Shown here: one piece after another, positions 48,059 to 59,496 of the stretch | Position numbering within the stretch: the stretch's first letter is position 1 | Layout: each line of letters begins with the position of its first letter | Assembly: GCF_000695255.1 (NCBI RefSeq) | Contig: NZ_JMIB01000018.1 | Location: forward strand, 1 to 64,000 | Direction of reading: 5' to 3' | Length of the DNA stretch: 64,000 bases | Source: Photobacterium galatheae | GTDB lineage: Bacteria; Pseudomonadota; Gammaproteobacteria; Enterobacterales; Vibrionaceae | Translations under genes and position numbers: made by a program | The notes under the pieces: generated by a model | Told to the model about the DNA's origin: nothing | What the model saw: the letters and a program-made list of their open reading frames with translations, nothing else | The model's database searches: none

Positions 48059-49447
48059 TTAAGCGTTCACGCGCTCGCCACTGATTTCTTCATCCTGGTT
48101 GAAGACGTTGTGGTCTGCCTGCCCCAGTACCCGGGAGGTGATGGTTCCGGCGGTGATTGAACCGCTGACGTTGACTGCGGTACGACCCATGTCAATCAGG
48201 GGTTCGATTGAAATCAGCAGGCCCGCCAGTGCAACTGGCATATCCAGTGCAGACAGCACAATAATCGCGGCAAAGGTCGCGCCGCCGCCCACACCGGCGA
48301 TGCCGAATGAGCTGATGGTGACGATGGCGATGAGTGTCAGGATGAAGCCTGGATCCATCGGGTTGATACCAATGGTTGGGGCAATCATCACCGCCAGCAT
48401 GGCCGGATAAAGACCGGCACAGCCATTCTGGCCCATGGTGGCACCAAATGAAGCCGAGAAGTTTGAAACTGCTTCGCCGTTCCCCAGTTTTTTCACCTGC
48501 GTTTCAATGTTCAGGGGCAGGGTGCCTGCGCTGGAACGGGACGTGAACGCGAAAGTCAGTACAGGCAGAATCTTCTTCAGGAAACGGATCGGGTTGATAC
48601 CGATGCCAGAGACCAGCAGCAGGTGCATCACCAGAATCAGACCCAGACCAACATAAGAGGCAACTACGAAGTTCAGCAGGTTCAGGATGTCGCTGTAGTT
48701 TGAACCGGCAACCACTTTGGTCATCAGTGCCAGCACGCCATAAGGGGTGAGGGCCAGTACCATACGAACCAGCGTCCGAACCACTTCCTGCGCCACATTG
48801 ACGAACGTTTCCAGGCTCTTGCCCAGTTCTGGCTGCGTGCGAATTACGGTCAGGCTGGCAACACCAATAAAGGCGGAGAAAATCACCACAGCGATAGTTG
48901 ATGTCGGACGGCTGCCTGCAAGATCCGCGAACGGGTTGGCCGGGAAGAAAGAAATAATCATGTCGGCCAGTGAAAGACTCTCAACAGAGGTCAGGCGGGT
49001 TTGCAATGCTTCGCCCCGGGCAATTTCACGGGCTCCCTGAACAATGCCTTCAGCACTCAGGCCGAACAGGTTACTGACCAGAATACCAATCAGCGCGGAA
49101 GCGGCCGTTGTTGCCAGCAGGATTCCAATACTCAGACCGGCAATTTTTCCCAGTGAGCCAGCGTTTTTCACTTTCACGATGGCTGCAATAATCGAGACCA
49201 TGATCAGCGGCATCACAATCATTTTCAGCAGGCTGACATAGCCAGAACCGACAATACCGACATACTTCAGGGTTGTGGCGATGGTGTCATTCCCTTCACC
49301 ATAGAAAAACTGCAGTGCAGCACCAAACATAACACCGAGACCCAGGCCGGTGAAAACTCGTTTGGATAGTGTTTGCTCACGTTTCTGTTGTTGAACCAGC
49401 AAGACGATCAGCAGTGCAAAAATCGCCAGATTGATAACCAGATACAT
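48059..49447 (-). CDS. tcyP: TcyP/YdjN-type L-cystine (dicarboxylate/amino acid:cation) symporter
   Basis: 462 residues, the same length as E. coli YdjN/TcyP (463). The DAACS fold is shown by the serine-rich hairpin (FAFTSRSSAGTLPLNIE), the TMGQNGCAGLYPAML segment, the glycine-rich IAGVGGGATFAA re-entrant region and the final IEPLIDMGRTAVNVSGSITAG substrate/cation site with Asp and Asn residues. The Arg-Ser-Ser motif and Cys in NGCAG favour the cystine branch over glutamate/C4-dicarboxylate branches. It stands alone on the minus strand with its own terminator. Inner-membrane uptake of cystine is the expected role; the exact substrate is inferred. Confidence 0.88.
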   Translation of the reverse strand: MYLVINLAIFALLIVLLVQQQKREQTLSKRVFTGLGLGVMFGAALQFFYGEGNDTIATTLKYVGIVGSGYVSLLKMIVMPLIMVSIIAAIVKVKNAGSLGKIAGLSIGILLATTAASALIGILVSNLFGLSAEGIVQGAREIARGEALQTRLTSVESLSLADMIISFFPANPFADLAGSRPTSTIAVVIFSAFIGVASLTVIRTQPELGKSLETFVNVAQEVVRTLVRMVLALTPYGVLALMTKVVAGSNYSDILNLLNFVVASYVGLGLILVMHLLLVSGIGINPIRFLKKILPVLTFAFTSRSSAGTLPLNIETQVKKLGNGEAVSNFSASFGATMGQNGCAGLYPAMLAVMIAPTIGINPMDPGFILTLIAIVTISSFGIAGVGGGATFAAIIVLSALDMPVALAGLLISIEPLIDMGRTAVNVSGSITAGTITSRVLGQADHNVFNQDEEISGERVNA

Positions 49448-49670
49448 ATTTTTCTCTACTTAAAAGGTGTTCAGTCTGTATGGAATATCGCACAGGACAG
49501 TGCGCAGAACTGTATAAAATTGTCCTGCATCATAGGGATTAAGTGGCGCAGAAGAAACGACTGCTTATCACTTTGACTATTCAAAAATGGAACATGATAA
49601 AACTAAACGGAATATGGATGTATTCCTGTTCACATTGAGTAAAAAATCGCGTTGATGGCTGGGAGTAAAG

Positions 49671-49699
49671 ACAGAAACAGCCAGGAAGGACCTGGCTGT
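49671..49699 (-). terminator. terminator of elyC
   Basis: ACAGCCAGG (49677–49685) and CCTGGCTGT (49691–49699) with a five-base loop; on the minus strand TTTCTGTCTTT follows. Nine perfect pairs. Confidence 0.65.
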
Positions 49700-49721
49700 G
49701 AGTAGAATCGTCTCAGTGTGA

Positions 49722-50534
49722 CTAGGCGGTTGTATCTTTGGTGACGGGTTGAACTACGTTGACGGGAGCGGCGCTGTCGGCCATGTCACGTAGTTTTTGC
49801 CACCATTGGCCCAGGGTTTCATGCCAGAAGCGTTCCGTTTGCTCAAGGTACTGTGCTTTTGGCGCGTACTTCAGCCAGGGTTGGTGAATTTTGTTGCTGG
49901 CCAGAAAGTTCGTCGGGGCAGGAATCGGATCCAGTCCCGCCAGTTTAAATTCTGCAATGGCACGGGGCATGTGGCTGGCTGAAGTCACCAGTACCAGATT
50001 CCGTTTGCCAACCACAGAGGCAGCCTGAAAGGCTTCTTCCCAGGTGTCTTTTGCAGTTTCCAGCAGCAGGACATCCAGTTTGTTCACGCCCAGTGCGGTT
50101 GCGACTTTTGCCATCATCCGCGCCTGACTGATCTCAGTTCCGCCATCATACCCAGAGAGAATAATTTTAGAACCCGGGGACAGGTTGTGAATGCGAATTG
50201 CCTCTGCCAGGCGCATCAGAGAAGCACGCGACAGCTCCGAGGTCATTGGCAGTTCTTTATCGACCACATGGCTGTTGCCCAGCACCATGATGTAATCGAC
50301 GGGTTGTCCCGATGGAATGTAGCCCTTATATTCGCGTTCCAGCGGGCTGAGAAGGCGGGTTGATAAAGGCTGGAATGCCACCAGGAAAATACCCAGCAGC
50401 GAGCAGGCCAGCAGCACGGAGGCCAGTTTCTGTCGGCGTGTAAACCAAAGTACCATTAGACCGGTGACACCGATAATCAGTAACAGTGGCAGAGGCATCA
50501 GAAAAGCCGACAAGATTTTTTTCAGTTCAAACAT
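49722..50534 (-). CDS. elyC: ElyC/YcbC envelope biogenesis factor (DUF218)
   Basis: 270 residues. Two N-terminal membrane segments (about 12–30 and 37–55) precede a periplasmic DUF218 domain with VDYIMVLGN, the Arg-rich helix SLMRLAEAIRIHNL, GSKIILSGYDGGT, the acidic DTWEEAFQ motif and LVTSASHMPRAIAEF. In E. coli ElyC affects peptidoglycan/undecaprenyl-phosphate metabolism. Context supports the name: elyC, cmoM, mukF, mukE and mukB are in the E. coli order, with elyC divergent here. The usual partner kdsB is separated from it by the inserted region. Confidence 0.88.
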   Translation of the reverse strand: MFELKKILSAFLMPLPLLLIIGVTGLMVLWFTRRQKLASVLLACSLLGIFLVAFQPLSTRLLSPLEREYKGYIPSGQPVDYIMVLGNSHVVDKELPMTSELSRASLMRLAEAIRIHNLSPGSKIILSGYDGGTEISQARMMAKVATALGVNKLDVLLLETAKDTWEEAFQAASVVGKRNLVLVTSASHMPRAIAEFKLAGLDPIPAPTNFLASNKIHQPWLKYAPKAQYLEQTERFWHETLGQWWQKLRDMADSAAPVNVVQPVTKDTTA

Positions 50535-50650
50535 ATCAGGTCGTCCGAAATTTCAGCGATTGAGCTTGAAAACACGCTCCAAGCCTTTATTCCTCTAAAG
50601 CTTGTGACACAATAGCGTCTGACAAGAACGCTATCATAACGAAAACTGAC

Positions 50651-51445
50651 GTGATCAGAGACCGAAATTTTGATGATTTAGCCCAAAAGTTCTCAGAAAA
50701 CATCTACGGTACAGCCAAAGGACTGATCCGTCAGACTGTCGTCTGGCAAGATTTGGAGCAAATTTTACATACCCTTGACGCGGCTTCGGCCAGTCAGGGC
50801 GCATCATTGCACGTATTGGATGCCGGGGGTGGCTTAGGGCAGTTATCGCAACTGATTGCAAAACTGGGTCATCAGGTGACTTTATGTGATCTTTCTGGAG
50901 AAATGCTGAAACTCGCCCGCGAGGAAATTGCTAAAAACGGCTTGCTTGAGCAATATCGACTGGTTCATTGTCCGGTACAGCAGGTCGATGAGTATCTGGA
51001 TGAACCCGTTGACCTGATTCTGTTTCATGCCGTGATGGAGTGGCTGACAGACCCGCGGGCCGCGCTGGAAACCCTGATGCGTCAGGTGAAACCTGGCGGA
51101 ATCATTTCAGTGATGTTTTACAACTATAATGGCCTGCTGTTTAAGAATCTGGTCTGCGGCAACCTGACCCATGTTGAGCAGGGCATGCCACACCGCAAAC
51201 GATTTAAGCTTCAGCCACAATCGGCACAGAAGCCGGAAGAGGTGTATGCCTGGCTCACGGAAGGCGGTTTTAACATTTTAGGTAAAACCGGTGTGCGGAC
51301 ATTTCACGACTATATGCGGACTACCCGGGTCGGTGAATTCAGTCTGGAGCAATTACTGGCGATGGAGCAGAGTATCTGCCGTCAGGAACCGTATTTATCA
51401 TTGGGGCGCTATATTCACGTTTACGCCCAAAAGCCGTTGCAGTAA
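50651..51445 (+). CDS. cmoM: CmoM tRNA uridine-34 carboxymethyl-ester methyltransferase
   Basis: 264 residues starting at GTG (RDRNFDDLAQKFSENIYG at 3–20 is nearly identical to the E. coli start). SAM motif I LDAGGGLGQLSQLIA near 55–69, LCDLSGEMLKLA, then the VDLILFHAVMEWL post-motif. CmoM methylates cmo5U34 of some tRNAs to the methyl ester. It immediately precedes mukFEB with about 55 bases between, as in enterobacteria where it was called smtA. I see no strong ribosome site for the GTG. Confidence 0.93.
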   Translation: MIRDRNFDDLAQKFSENIYGTAKGLIRQTVVWQDLEQILHTLDAASASQGASLHVLDAGGGLGQLSQLIAKLGHQVTLCDLSGEMLKLAREEIAKNGLLEQYRLVHCPVQQVDEYLDEPVDLILFHAVMEWLTDPRAALETLMRQVKPGGIISVMFYNYNGLLFKNLVCGNLTHVEQGMPHRKRFKLQPQSAQKPEEVYAWLTEGGFNILGKTGVRTFHDYMRTTRVGEFSLEQLLAMEQSICRQEPYLSLGRYIHVYAQKPLQ

Positions 51446-51500
51446 GCAAACGACACGATTGTCGGTTGCATGCAATAAATCTAACAAATAAGGACAACGG

Positions 51501-52829
51501 ATGAGTGACCAATCCCAGACCGTTCCTGAGCTGGTGACCTGGGTGAAACAGCATGAATTCGCCCTGAACCTGCCCACGGAAAGGCTGGCATTTTTACTGG
51601 CGGTTGCTGTATTGAGCGGCGAGCGTCTGGATGAAGAGCTGGGGGAGGGTGAACTGGTTGATGCGTTCAAAATTGTGAGCGATATGTTCGATCAGTCAAA
51701 AGATACCCTGGTTTTTCGAGCCAACAATGCGATTAATGAGCTGGTGCGTCAGCGTTTGATGTCCCGTTTTACCAGCGAAATGACCGAAGGTGCCAATATT
51801 TACCGGCTCAGTCCGCTGGCACTGGGCATTGCCGATTATTACTCACGCCATCGTGAGTTCTCATCGATGAAGCTGTCGATTCAGCTCGCGATGGTGGCTG
51901 ATGAATTGAATAAAGCGGCGGTCGCGGCCCATGAAGGCGGCGATGATAAGCACTGGAAACTGAACGTTTACGCGGTGCTGAAGTATTCCGTGGCTGAGAT
52001 TTTTGATCGGATTGATCTCAACCAGCGCACGATGGATGAGCAACAGCAGCAAGTGAAGCAAGACATTGCAGAGCTGCTGAATCAGGACTGGCGTGCCGCG
52101 ATCACCAACTGTGAAAGTCTGCTGAATGAAACCTCCAGTACGCTGCGAGAGCTGCAGGATACCCTGCAAGCCGCGGGTGACCAGTTGCAAACTCAGCTTT
52201 TAGCGATTCAGGATGCAGTCGTTTCTGCACCTGAGCTGGAGTTGGAATATATTGATGGCATGGTGTACGCCCAACAGGCCAAACTGGACCGCATTATCAA
52301 CTGGGGTCAGCAGGCGATTGACTTATGGATCGGCTATGACCGCCACGTGCATAAGTTCATCCGTACCGCTATTGATATGGATAAAAACCGGGCCTTCAGT
52401 CAGCGTCTGCGCCAGTCTGTTGCAGAATTTTTTGATGCGCCCTGGCAGCTGACTTATGCAGATGCCGAACGCCTGCTGGACATGCGAGATGAAGAACTGG
52501 TCCTGCGTGATGATGAAGTGACCGGGATCGTTCCTGAATCGGTGGAATTTGAAGAGCTGAGCCAGGTGAATGATCAGCTCTCAGAACAAATTGCCGCCAT
52601 GCTGGATGCCCATAAATCACAGGGAACTGCAATCAATCTCGGGTCGGTGATCCGGGAATATCTGCACCAGTATCCGCATGCACAACATTTTGATTTAGCT
52701 CGTATTATTGTCGATCAGGCCGTGAGGTTAGGCTATTCAGAGTCTGATTTCACCGCCATTCAGCCTGACTGGGAACTGATCAACGACTACGGAGCCAAGG
52801 TACAAGCCAATGTCATTGACAAATATTGA
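51501..52829 (+). CDS. mukF: MukF kleisin subunit of the MukBEF condensin
   Basis: 442 residues (E. coli 440). MukF bridges the MukB heads and binds MukE dimers during chromosome compaction. N-terminal winged-helix region ([20 protein letters not shown]) and a conserved LERLxxMRDEELV-type region near 325–340 are visible; the middle is helical. The 3' end overlaps mukE by 20 bases, which implies coupled translation. Confidence 0.96.
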   Translation: MSDQSQTVPELVTWVKQHEFALNLPTERLAFLLAVAVLSGERLDEELGEGELVDAFKIVSDMFDQSKDTLVFRANNAINELVRQRLMSRFTSEMTEGANIYRLSPLALGIADYYSRHREFSSMKLSIQLAMVADELNKAAVAAHEGGDDKHWKLNVYAVLKYSVAEIFDRIDLNQRTMDEQQQQVKQDIAELLNQDWRAAITNCESLLNETSSTLRELQDTLQAAGDQLQTQLLAIQDAVVSAPELELEYIDGMVYAQQAKLDRIINWGQQAIDLWIGYDRHVHKFIRTAIDMDKNRAFSQRLRQSVAEFFDAPWQLTYADAERLLDMRDEELVLRDDEVTGIVPESVEFEELSQVNDQLSEQIAAMLDAHKSQGTAINLGSVIREYLHQYPHAQHFDLARIIVDQAVRLGYSESDFTAIQPDWELINDYGAKVQANVIDKY

Positions 52830-53538
52830 AGAATTTATGCCAGAGAATCTGGCAAAGGCCATTGCCAACCCATTGTTTCCGGCATTGGATAATGCGCTGC
52901 GCTCTGGTCGCCATGTATCTAGCGAAGATCTGGATAATCATGCGTTTCTGCTGGAATTCGAGCAGGAACTGATGCTGTTTTACAAACGCTATCATGCGGA
53001 ACTGGTGCGTGCACCGGAAGGCTTCTTTTACCTGCGTCCGCGGTCGACGTCCCTGATCAGCCGTTCTGTGATGTCTGAGTTGGATATGCTGGTGGGTAAG
53101 GTTTTGTGTTTCCTTTATCTGAGCCCGGAACGTCTGGCACATGAAGGGATTTTCACCAATCAGGAACTGTTTGATGAACTCCTGTCACTGGCGGATGAAA
53201 AGAAGCTGATGAAGCTGGTGACCAACCGGGCCACGGGTTCAGACCTGGATCGCGAAAAGCTGTTCGACAAAGTCAAAACCTCTCTGCGTCGGATGCGTCG
53301 TTTGGGCATGGTGATCCTGCTGGGTGATTCCGGGAAATTCCGGATCAGCGAAGCCGTGTTCCGCTTTGGTGCAGATGTCCGGACCAGCGACGACATTCGT
53401 GAGGCGCAGCTGCGCCTGATCCGTGACGGCGAAGCCGTGGTGCATCAGCAGCCACCGACACAATCCAGCCTGATTGATGAGATGCAGGCCGGTGATTCAG
53501 CCAGTGAAGAACAATCGGCGCAGGAGGAGCAAGCCTGA
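52810..53538 (+). CDS. mukE: MukE subunit of the MukBEF condensin
   Basis: 242 residues. The sequence closely follows E. coli Muk[60 protein letters not shown], and [19 protein letters not shown]. MukE binds MukF in the kleisin complex. The C-terminal 25 residues are acidic and Gln-rich as usual. The stop overlaps the mukB start (TGATG). Confidence 0.97.
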   Translation: MSLTNIEEFMPENLAKAIANPLFPALDNALRSGRHVSSEDLDNHAFLLEFEQELMLFYKRYHAELVRAPEGFFYLRPRSTSLISRSVMSELDMLVGKVLCFLYLSPERLAHEGIFTNQELFDELLSLADEKKLMKLVTNRATGSDLDREKLFDKVKTSLRRMRRLGMVILLGDSGKFRISEAVFRFGADVRTSDDIREAQLRLIRDGEAVVHQQPPTQSSLIDEMQAGDSASEEQSAQEEQA

Positions 53539-56500
53539 TGGAACGCGGTAAGTATCAGTCTCTGACCATGGTCAACTGGAACGGCTTCTTTGCCCGGACT
53601 TTTGATATTGACCAACTGGTTACTACACTTTCCGGCGGTAATGGTGCAGGTAAATCCACCACTATGGCCGCGTTTATCACGTCTCTGATCCCGGATCAGA
53701 GCTTGCTGCATTTCCGGAATACCACAGAAGCGGGCAGCTCAACTGCCTCTCGCGACAAAGGGTTACACGGTAAGCTGAAGCCGGGCGCCTGTTATTCGGC
53801 GCTGGACGTGGTGAACTCGAAAAATCAGCGCGTGATTTTTGCCGTGAAACTGCAGCAGGTCGCGGGCCGTGACAAAAAAGTCGACATTAAACCTTTCCTG
53901 ATTCAGGGACTGCCAGCAGCGGTGAAACCCACCGATGTGCTGATGGAAACCCTCTCTGAGAATCAGGCGCGGATTCGCCAGCTGAATGAAGTCAAAGATG
54001 CGGTATCTCAGTACGAAGGTGTGCAGTTCAAAACCTTCAGCTCAGTCACCGACTATCACACGCAAATGTTTGAGTTTGGTGTGCTGCCGAAGAAGCTGCG
54101 CAACAGCACGGATCGTTCGAAATTCTATCGTCTGATTGAAGCCTCTCTGTACGGTGGTATTTCCAGTGCGATTACCCGTTCTCTGCGCGACTACCTGCTG
54201 CCGCATAATTCCGGCGTGAAAAAAGCCTTCCAGGATATGGAAGCAGCATTGCGGGAAAACCGCATGACGCTGGAAGCGATCAAAGTTACTCAGAATGACC
54301 GTGATCTCTTCAAACACCTGATCACTGAAGCGACCAACTATGTGGCTGCGGATTATATGCGCCATGCCAATGAGCGTCGTGTCAAGCTGGAGCAGACGCT
54401 GAATCTGCGTGGCGAACTGCTGGGTTCCCGCAATACCCTGATTGATCAGCAGCAAGTGTTCAGCAATATGTCGCAGGAACTGGACGAGCTGAAAGATAAC
54501 GAAAGTGCGCTGGAGCAGGATCATCAGGCTGCTTCTGACCACCTGCAACTGGTTCAGACGGCAGTTCGTCAGCAGGAAAAAATTGAGCGTTATCGTGACG
54601 ATCTGCTCGAGCTGACAGAACGCCTGGAAGAGCAGGTGATGATTGTCGAGGAAGCGGCAGAGCAACTGGCGATGGCCGAAGAACAGGCCATGCTGAGTGA
54701 AGAAGAAGTGGACAGCCTGAAGTCTCAGCTGGCCGACTACCAGCAGGCGCTGGACACCCAGCAAACTCGTGCACTTCAATATCAGCAGGCGGTTCAGGCA
54801 CTGGAGAAAGCCCGCGCGATCACCGGCGATACTGAGCTGGATAAAGACAATGCCAACGAGCTGCTAAGCGATCTGAAGCAGCAGCAAGACAGCAAAACCA
54901 CGGCGTTGCTGGCCCTGAAACACAAGCTGGATATGTCCGCAGCGGCAGCACAGCAGTTTGAGAAAGGTCTGCAACTGGTGATCACCATTGCCGGTGCTGT
55001 GGATCGGGCTTCAGCCGGTCAGAAAGCCCGCGAATTGCTGGCAACCGGCCGTGAGATGCGCATGATTGCCCAGCGCAGCGAACAACTGAGTGCGCAGTAC
55101 CGCGATCTGGAACGTAATATGCGCCACCAGCGTCAGGCACAGGAACTGGCAGACACGTATACGAAGCGCTTTGCGGTCGGGATTGACAGTGAACTTGCAC
55201 TGGCTGAAGAACAGGCCCGACACGAAGCAACGCTGGAAAGCCTGGAACAGAATCAGGCTGAACTGGTGGAAAAACGCAGTGAACTGCGCCGTCAGGAACA
55301 GCAACTGTCGCAGCAAATGAAAGCGCTGGAAGGCAAGGCACCCGCCTGGATTGCAGCCAGTGATGCACTGGAGAAACTGGCCGAACAGTCGGGTCAGGAT
55401 CTGTATGACAGTCAGGCGGTGATGACCGCGATGCATCAGACGCTGGAATCCGAACGTGAAGCGATTCATACCCGCGACAAACTGGCGATCCGTAAGCAGG
55501 ACGTTGAACAGGAAATTGAACGTCTGGCCCTGCCCGGCGGCAGTGATGACTCACGTCTGCGTGTGATTGCCGATGTTTTGGGCGGCACCCTGCTGTCTGA
55601 AATTTATGATGACATCACCATTGATGATGCGCCGTATTTCAGCGCCATGTATGGCCCGGCCCGTCACGCGATTGTGGTTCAGGATCTTCAGGCCGTTCGT
55701 GAGAAGCTGTCTGAACTGGATGACTGCCCGGACGACCTGTATATCATCGAAGGGGATGCTGACTCATTCGACGACAGCAGCTTTGTGGTGGATGAACTGG
55801 AAGGCGCGGTCTGTGTTCAGCTCAATGAGCAGCAACTGCGTTATTCACGATTCCCGAAAGTCCCGCTGTTTGGCCGTGCGGCCCGTGAACAACGTCTGGA
55901 AACGCTGCGTGAAGAACGGGATCAGATTGTTGAAGATCATGCCAAGGCATCTTTTGATGCGCAGAAACTGCAACGTTTGTATCAGAGCTTTAATGCCTTT
56001 GTTGCCAGCCATCTGTCGGTTGCTTTCGAAGCAGATCCGGAAGAAGCCATTCGTGTGGCCCGCGAGCAGCGTAATCAGATTCAGCGTCAGCTCAGTGATA
56101 CCGAAGCGACTGAACAGCAGCAACGCAGTCAGCTGACCGCGGCCCGTGAAGGTCTGTCCCTGCTGGCGAAAATGCAACCTGTTGTAGGCATGCTGGAAGA
56201 TGACACCCTGGCAGCACGGTTGGAAGAAGTTGAGCAGCAGTTGTCTCAAATCGACGAAGCGCGCAGTTACCTGGATCGCCACGGCAAATCGCTGGACGAG
56301 CTGGAAGGGCTGGTGTCTGCACTGGATGCTGACCCGGAACGTTTCGATGCGATGCAGAGTGAATATCAGGATGCGGATCAGGCGCTGCAAACGCTGAAGA
56401 GTCAGATTTTTGCCTTGTCGGATCTGGCTGAGCGCCGTCATCACTTCGGCTATGCCGATGCGGTTGAGCTGCTGAGTAAGAGTTCTGAGCTGAATGAACA

Positions 56501-58001
56501 GCTGAAATCGAAACTGGAAGCGGCGGAACGTGAGCGGACCCGCCAGCGTGAAAACCTGAAACAGTCGCAGACACAGAATAACCAGTACAACCAGTTGCTG
56601 GCCTCGCTGAAGAGTTCGCATCAGGCGAAGCTGGAGACGGTTCAGGAATTTGAACGTGAATTGCAGGAATTGGGTGTCCGTGCGGATGTGGAAGCGGAAG
56701 AGCGCGCCCGTCTGCGCCGTGACGAATTGCACGAACGCCTGCACAGTTCACGCAACCGTCGCAGCGAGCTGGAGAAAGCGACAACTTCGCTGGAACTGGA
56801 AATGCGCGGACTGGTGAAACGTCTGCGTAAAGTCGAGAAAGACTATGCCGACCTGCGTAAGCTGGTGGTGAATACCAAAGCGGGCTGGTGTGCGGTGCTG
56901 CGTCTGGCGCGTGAGAGCGATGTTGAACGTCGTCTGCACCGCCGTGAAATGGCATACATGAGCGCAGATGAGCTGCGTTCGCTGTCGGATAAAGCGCTGG
57001 GTGCACTGCGTCTGGCGGTTTCGGACAATGAAACCCTGCGCGATGCACTGCGTCAGTCGGAAGATGTTTCCCGTCCGGAACGCAAAGTCCTCTTCTATAT
57101 TGCAGTGTACCAGCATCTGCGTGAGCGGATCCGTCACGATATTATCCGCACCGATGATCCGGTGGAAGCCATCGAAGAGATGGAAGTGGAACTGGCCCGT
57201 CTGACGGAAGAGCTGACCGCCCGTGAAAAACGTCTGGCGATCAGTTCAGACAGTGTGGCGAACATTATCCGCAAGACCATCATGCGTGAGCAGAACCGGA
57301 TCAAAATGCTGAACCAGGGTCTGCAGAATATCAGCTTTGGTCAGGTGAAAGGCGTGCGTCTGAATGTGAATGTTCGTGAGACCCACGAAGCCTTGCTGGC
57401 GGGTCTGTCTGAGCAACAGGATCAGCATCAGGATCTGTTCGGGAATAATCGTCTCACGTTCTCTGAAGCCATTGCCAAGCTGTTCCAGCGTCTGAACCCG
57501 CATATTGAGCTGGGTCAGCGCTCGCCGCAGACACTGGGTGAAGAGTTGCTGGATTACCGGAATTACCTTGAATTGAGCATTGAGGTGAACCGGGGCACAG
57601 ATGGCTGGCTGCAAGCGGAGTCCGGTGCGTTGTCGACCGGTGAAGCGATTGGTACAGGTCAGGCGATTCTGCTGATGGTTGTTCAGAGCTGGGAAGAAGA
57701 AGCTCGTCGCCTGCGTGGGAAAGATATCATTCCATGCCGTCTGTTGTTCCTCGATGAGGCAGCCCGTCTGGACGCCAAGTCGATCGCGACGTTGTTCGAG
57801 CTGTGTGAACGTCTGGACATGCAGTTGCTGATTGCCGCACCGGAGAATATCAGTCCGGAGAAAGGAACAACGTATAAGCTGGTGCGGAAGATCTTTAAAG
57901 ATCGCGAGCACGTGCATGTCGTTGGTCTGCGTGGCTTCGGTCAGGAGCCGAAAACCATCGAAGCGGAGACCGGCCGACAACTGGAACTGGATCCGGCCTG
58001 A
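53538..58001 (+). CDS. mukB: MukB SMC-like chromosome partition ATPase
   Basis: 1487 residues, the usual MukB length. ATPase head with Walker [10 protein letters not shown] at 33–41, two long Glu/Gln-rich coiled coils, a hinge around 650–770 ([25 protein letters not shown]), and the C-terminal head with signature [13 protein letters not shown] and Walker [14 protein letters not shown]. It forms the motor of the Muk condensin. Last gene of cmoM–mukFEB; a strong terminator follows 22 bases later. Confidence 0.98.
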   Translation: MERGKYQSLTMVNWNGFFARTFDIDQLVTTLSGGNGAGKSTTMAAFITSLIPDQSLLHFRNTTEAGSSTASRDKGLHGKLKPGACYSALDVVNSKNQRVIFAVKLQQVAGRDKKVDIKPFLIQGLPAAVKPTDVLMETLSENQARIRQLNEVKDAVSQYEGVQFKTFSSVTDYHTQMFEFGVLPKKLRNSTDRSKFYRLIEASLYGGISSAITRSLRDYLLPHNSGVKKAFQDMEAALRENRMTLEAIKVTQNDRDLFKHLITEATNYVAADYMRHANERRVKLEQTLNLRGELLGSRNTLIDQQQVFSNMSQELDELKDNESALEQDHQAASDHLQLVQTAVRQQEKIERYRDDLLELTERLEEQVMIVEEAAEQLAMAEEQAMLSEEEVDSLKSQLADYQQALDTQQTRALQYQQAVQALEKARAITGDTELDKDNANELLSDLKQQQDSKTTALLALKHKLDMSAAAAQQFEKGLQLVITIAGAVDRASAGQKARELLATGREMRMIAQRSEQLSAQYRDLERNMRHQRQAQELADTYTKRFAVGIDSELALAEEQARHEATLESLEQNQAELVEKRSELRRQEQQLSQQMKALEGKAPAWIAASDALEKLAEQSGQDLYDSQAVMTAMHQTLESEREAIHTRDKLAIRKQDVEQEIERLALPGGSDDSRLRVIADVLGGTLLSEIYDDITIDDAPYFSAMYGPARHAIVVQDLQAVREKLSELDDCPDDLYIIEGDADSFDDSSFVVDELEGAVCVQLNEQQLRYSRFPKVPLFGRAAREQRLETLREERDQIVEDHAKASFDAQKLQRLYQSFNAFVASHLSVAFEADPEEAIRVAREQRNQIQRQLSDTEATEQQQRSQLTAAREGLSLLAKMQPVVGMLEDDTLAARLEEVEQQLSQIDEARSYLDRHGKSLDELEGLVSALDADPERFDAMQSEYQDADQALQTLKSQIFALSDLAERRHHFGYADAVELLSKSSELNEQLKSKLEAAERERTRQRENLKQSQTQNNQYNQLLASLKSSHQAKLETVQEFERELQELGVRADVEAEERARLRRDELHERLHSSRNRRSELEKATTSLELEMRGLVKRLRKVEKDYADLRKLVVNTKAGWCAVLRLARESDVERRLHRREMAYMSADELRSLSDKALGALRLAVSDNETLRDALRQSEDVSRPERKVLFYIAVYQHLRERIRHDIIRTDDPVEAIEEMEVELARLTEELTAREKRLAISSDSVANIIRKTIMREQNRIKMLNQGLQNISFGQVKGVRLNVNVRETHEALLAGLSEQQDQHQDLFGNNRLTFSEAIAKLFQRLNPHIELGQRSPQTLGEELLDYRNYLELSIEVNRGTDGWLQAESGALSTGEAIGTGQAILLMVVQSWEEEARRLRGKDIIPCRLLFLDEAARLDAKSIATLFELCERLDMQLLIAAPENISPEKGTTYKLVRKIFKDREHVHVVGLRGFGQEPKTIEAETGRQLELDPA

Positions 58002-58023
58002 TCAGGTTTCATCGGAAAGTGAG

Positions 58024-58055
58024 AAAAACCAGCATGGCAACATGCTGGTTTTTTT
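58024..58055 (+). terminator. terminator of the mukFEB operon
   Basis: AACCAGCATG (58027–58036), loop gcaa, CATGCTGGTT (58041–58050) and a run of seven T; preceding A-run could pair with part of it. Ideal rho-independent form. Confidence 0.92.
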
Positions 58056-58082
58056 ATACCTGAAATGGCTGGGATCTGGTCA

Positions 58083-58330
58083 TCAGAATCTTATAGCCCA
58101 GATAACATTCTGGCTCTGAACAAAGTTACGAATGGCTGCAATGGTGCTTAAGGTGCTGTCTATTTTTTCCTGACCCAGTGCAACTGGCGGGGTAAGCCCG
58201 CAAGGATGAATGAAGGCACAAGGATCAGCACGCCGCCACCAGCGACGCTGTCGATAAACCCGGTCGCGAGTACGGCGAGCATGAAAGCGGCGATGATCCA
58301 CCAAGAGAACTCGTTCAGAAACCTATCTAT
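58083..58330 (-). pseudogene. decayed TauE/SafE-family permease fragment
   Basis: On the minus strand the start of a TauE/SafE (YfcA-like) permease is readable: a hydrophobic stretch with ATGFIDSVAGGGVLILVPSF, then after a one-base frame change near GCGGGC the conserved PPVALGQEKIDSTLSTIAA and RNF. The expected ATG is ATA, one G seems lost in the frame change, and the frame ends after about 80 residues where the family needs about 240. The gene lies four bases after the stop of the dehydrogenase upstream, so it was probably the second gene of that operon. Three separate defects make it a clear pseudogene remnant. Confidence 0.72.
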
Positions 58331-58333
58331 CGG

Positions 58334-59233
58334 TTACGCCTCCTCATGAACAGGAGCGGATGCGGTTTTGTAAGACTGAATCAGAACAGAGGTATCCATG
58401 CGGCCCAGACCCTGCTGGATCAACTGCTGGTAGCGTTGATTCACATCCTGTGTCATCGGCAGTGTCAGACCTTTGCGATCTGCTTCATCCAGACAAATCA
58501 GCAGATCTTTGCGCATCCAGTCAATGGCAAAGCCAAAGTCGAAGGAATCCGCTGCCATGGTGACGGCGCGGTTAGCCATTTGCCAGGAGCCGGCGGCACC
58601 CTGTGTCAGCGCACTGGTGACCTGCGCGATATCCAGATCTGACTTTTCTGCCAGCAGCAGGGCTTCACTCAGACCTTGTAACACACCGGCAATACAGATT
58701 TGGTTTACCATTTTGCATCGCTGGCCTTGTCCGTGACCGCCCAGTAGCACCGAATGTTTTGCGTAGGCGCGAATCACTTCTGCAATGTTGTCATAAACCG
58801 CGGGTTCACCGCCGCACATCACGGTGAGTGCACCATTTTCGGCACCCGCCTGACCGCCGGAAACCGGGGCATCGATGAAATGGACGTCTTTTTCATCACA
58901 GGCCCGTGCGAGTTCAATCGCTAACTGAGCTGAGGTTGTGGTGTGGTCGACTAAAATGCTGCCCGGTTTCAGCGATGCAAGCACGCCTGTTTCACCATAA
59001 ATAACACTCCGGACATCGTCATCATTCCCCACACAAACAAACACAATATCGCTGTTTCGGGCTGCTTCTTCTGGCGTCTGAGCGGATTTGCCCGTGTATG
59101 TTTGTGTCCATTTTTCGGCCTGACTGCCGGTGCGGTTATAGACGGTGACCTGATGACCCGTACGGGACAGATGACCTGCCATGGGGTAGCCCATAACGCC
59201 CAAGCCAATAAATGCGATGTTTTTTCCTTTCAT
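58334..59233 (-). CDS. beta-hydroxyacid dehydrogenase (3-hydroxyisobutyrate dehydrogenase / GarR family)
   Basis: 299 residues. Rossmann start IAFIGLGVMGYPMAGHL (7–23), DAPVSGGQAGAENG substrate loop, and catalytic Lys174 in CKMVNQI with Asn178. The family oxidises beta-hydroxyacids (3-hydroxyisobutyrate, tartronate semialdehyde reduction, serine-like substrates). Which one applies cannot be told from sequence alone. It is divergent from a MocR-type regulator, with repeated TTGACAT sites in the gap, and was followed by a permease that has now decayed. Confidence 0.88.
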   Translation of the reverse strand: MKGKNIAFIGLGVMGYPMAGHLSRTGHQVTVYNRTGSQAEKWTQTYTGKSAQTPEEAARNSDIVFVCVGNDDDVRSVIYGETGVLASLKPGSILVDHTTTSAQLAIELARACDEKDVHFIDAPVSGGQAGAENGALTVMCGGEPAVYDNIAEVIRAYAKHSVLLGGHGQGQRCKMVNQICIAGVLQGLSEALLLAEKSDLDIAQVTSALTQGAAGSWQMANRAVTMAADSFDFGFAIDWMRKDLLICLDEADRKGLTLPMTQDVNQRYQQLIQQGLGRMDTSVLIQSYKTASAPVHEEA

Positions 59234-59280
59234 GATGATCTCCCTTGATCTATGTTTGTGTTCAGTTTGTTCGAATGAGC

Positions 59281-59417
59281 TATGTCAATTTAAGTTATAC
59301 AGATGGCAGCATTTTCCTGTGTATCCTTATTCCAATTCGATCCGGGCATCTGATGACATTGACATATTCTTATTTTCACTGGGCATCACTTTAACCAACT
59401 TGATTGACATATGTCAA
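59281..59417. promoter_or_regulatory. repeated TTGACAT/ATGTCAA operator sites
   Basis: TATGTCAA at 59281–59288, TTGACATA at 59359–59366, and a perfect 14-bp palindrome TTGACATATGTCAA at 59404–59417, all in the divergent gap. Probably sites for the MocR-type regulator next to it; TTGACA here may also overlap a -35 box. Confidence 0.5.
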
Positions 59418-59496
59418 TGTGTGAGTTTCAAATGATCTCAATCGTGATTAAACTGGCAGGCTTAGATAAGAAGTGGTCATCTCATGGAGTTTGGGC

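Noticed and set aside
56092..57048. Minus-strand open frame of 318 codons inside mukB
   Set aside because: Opposite the MukB coiled coil; composition is that of antisense, rich in Pro/His/Arg.
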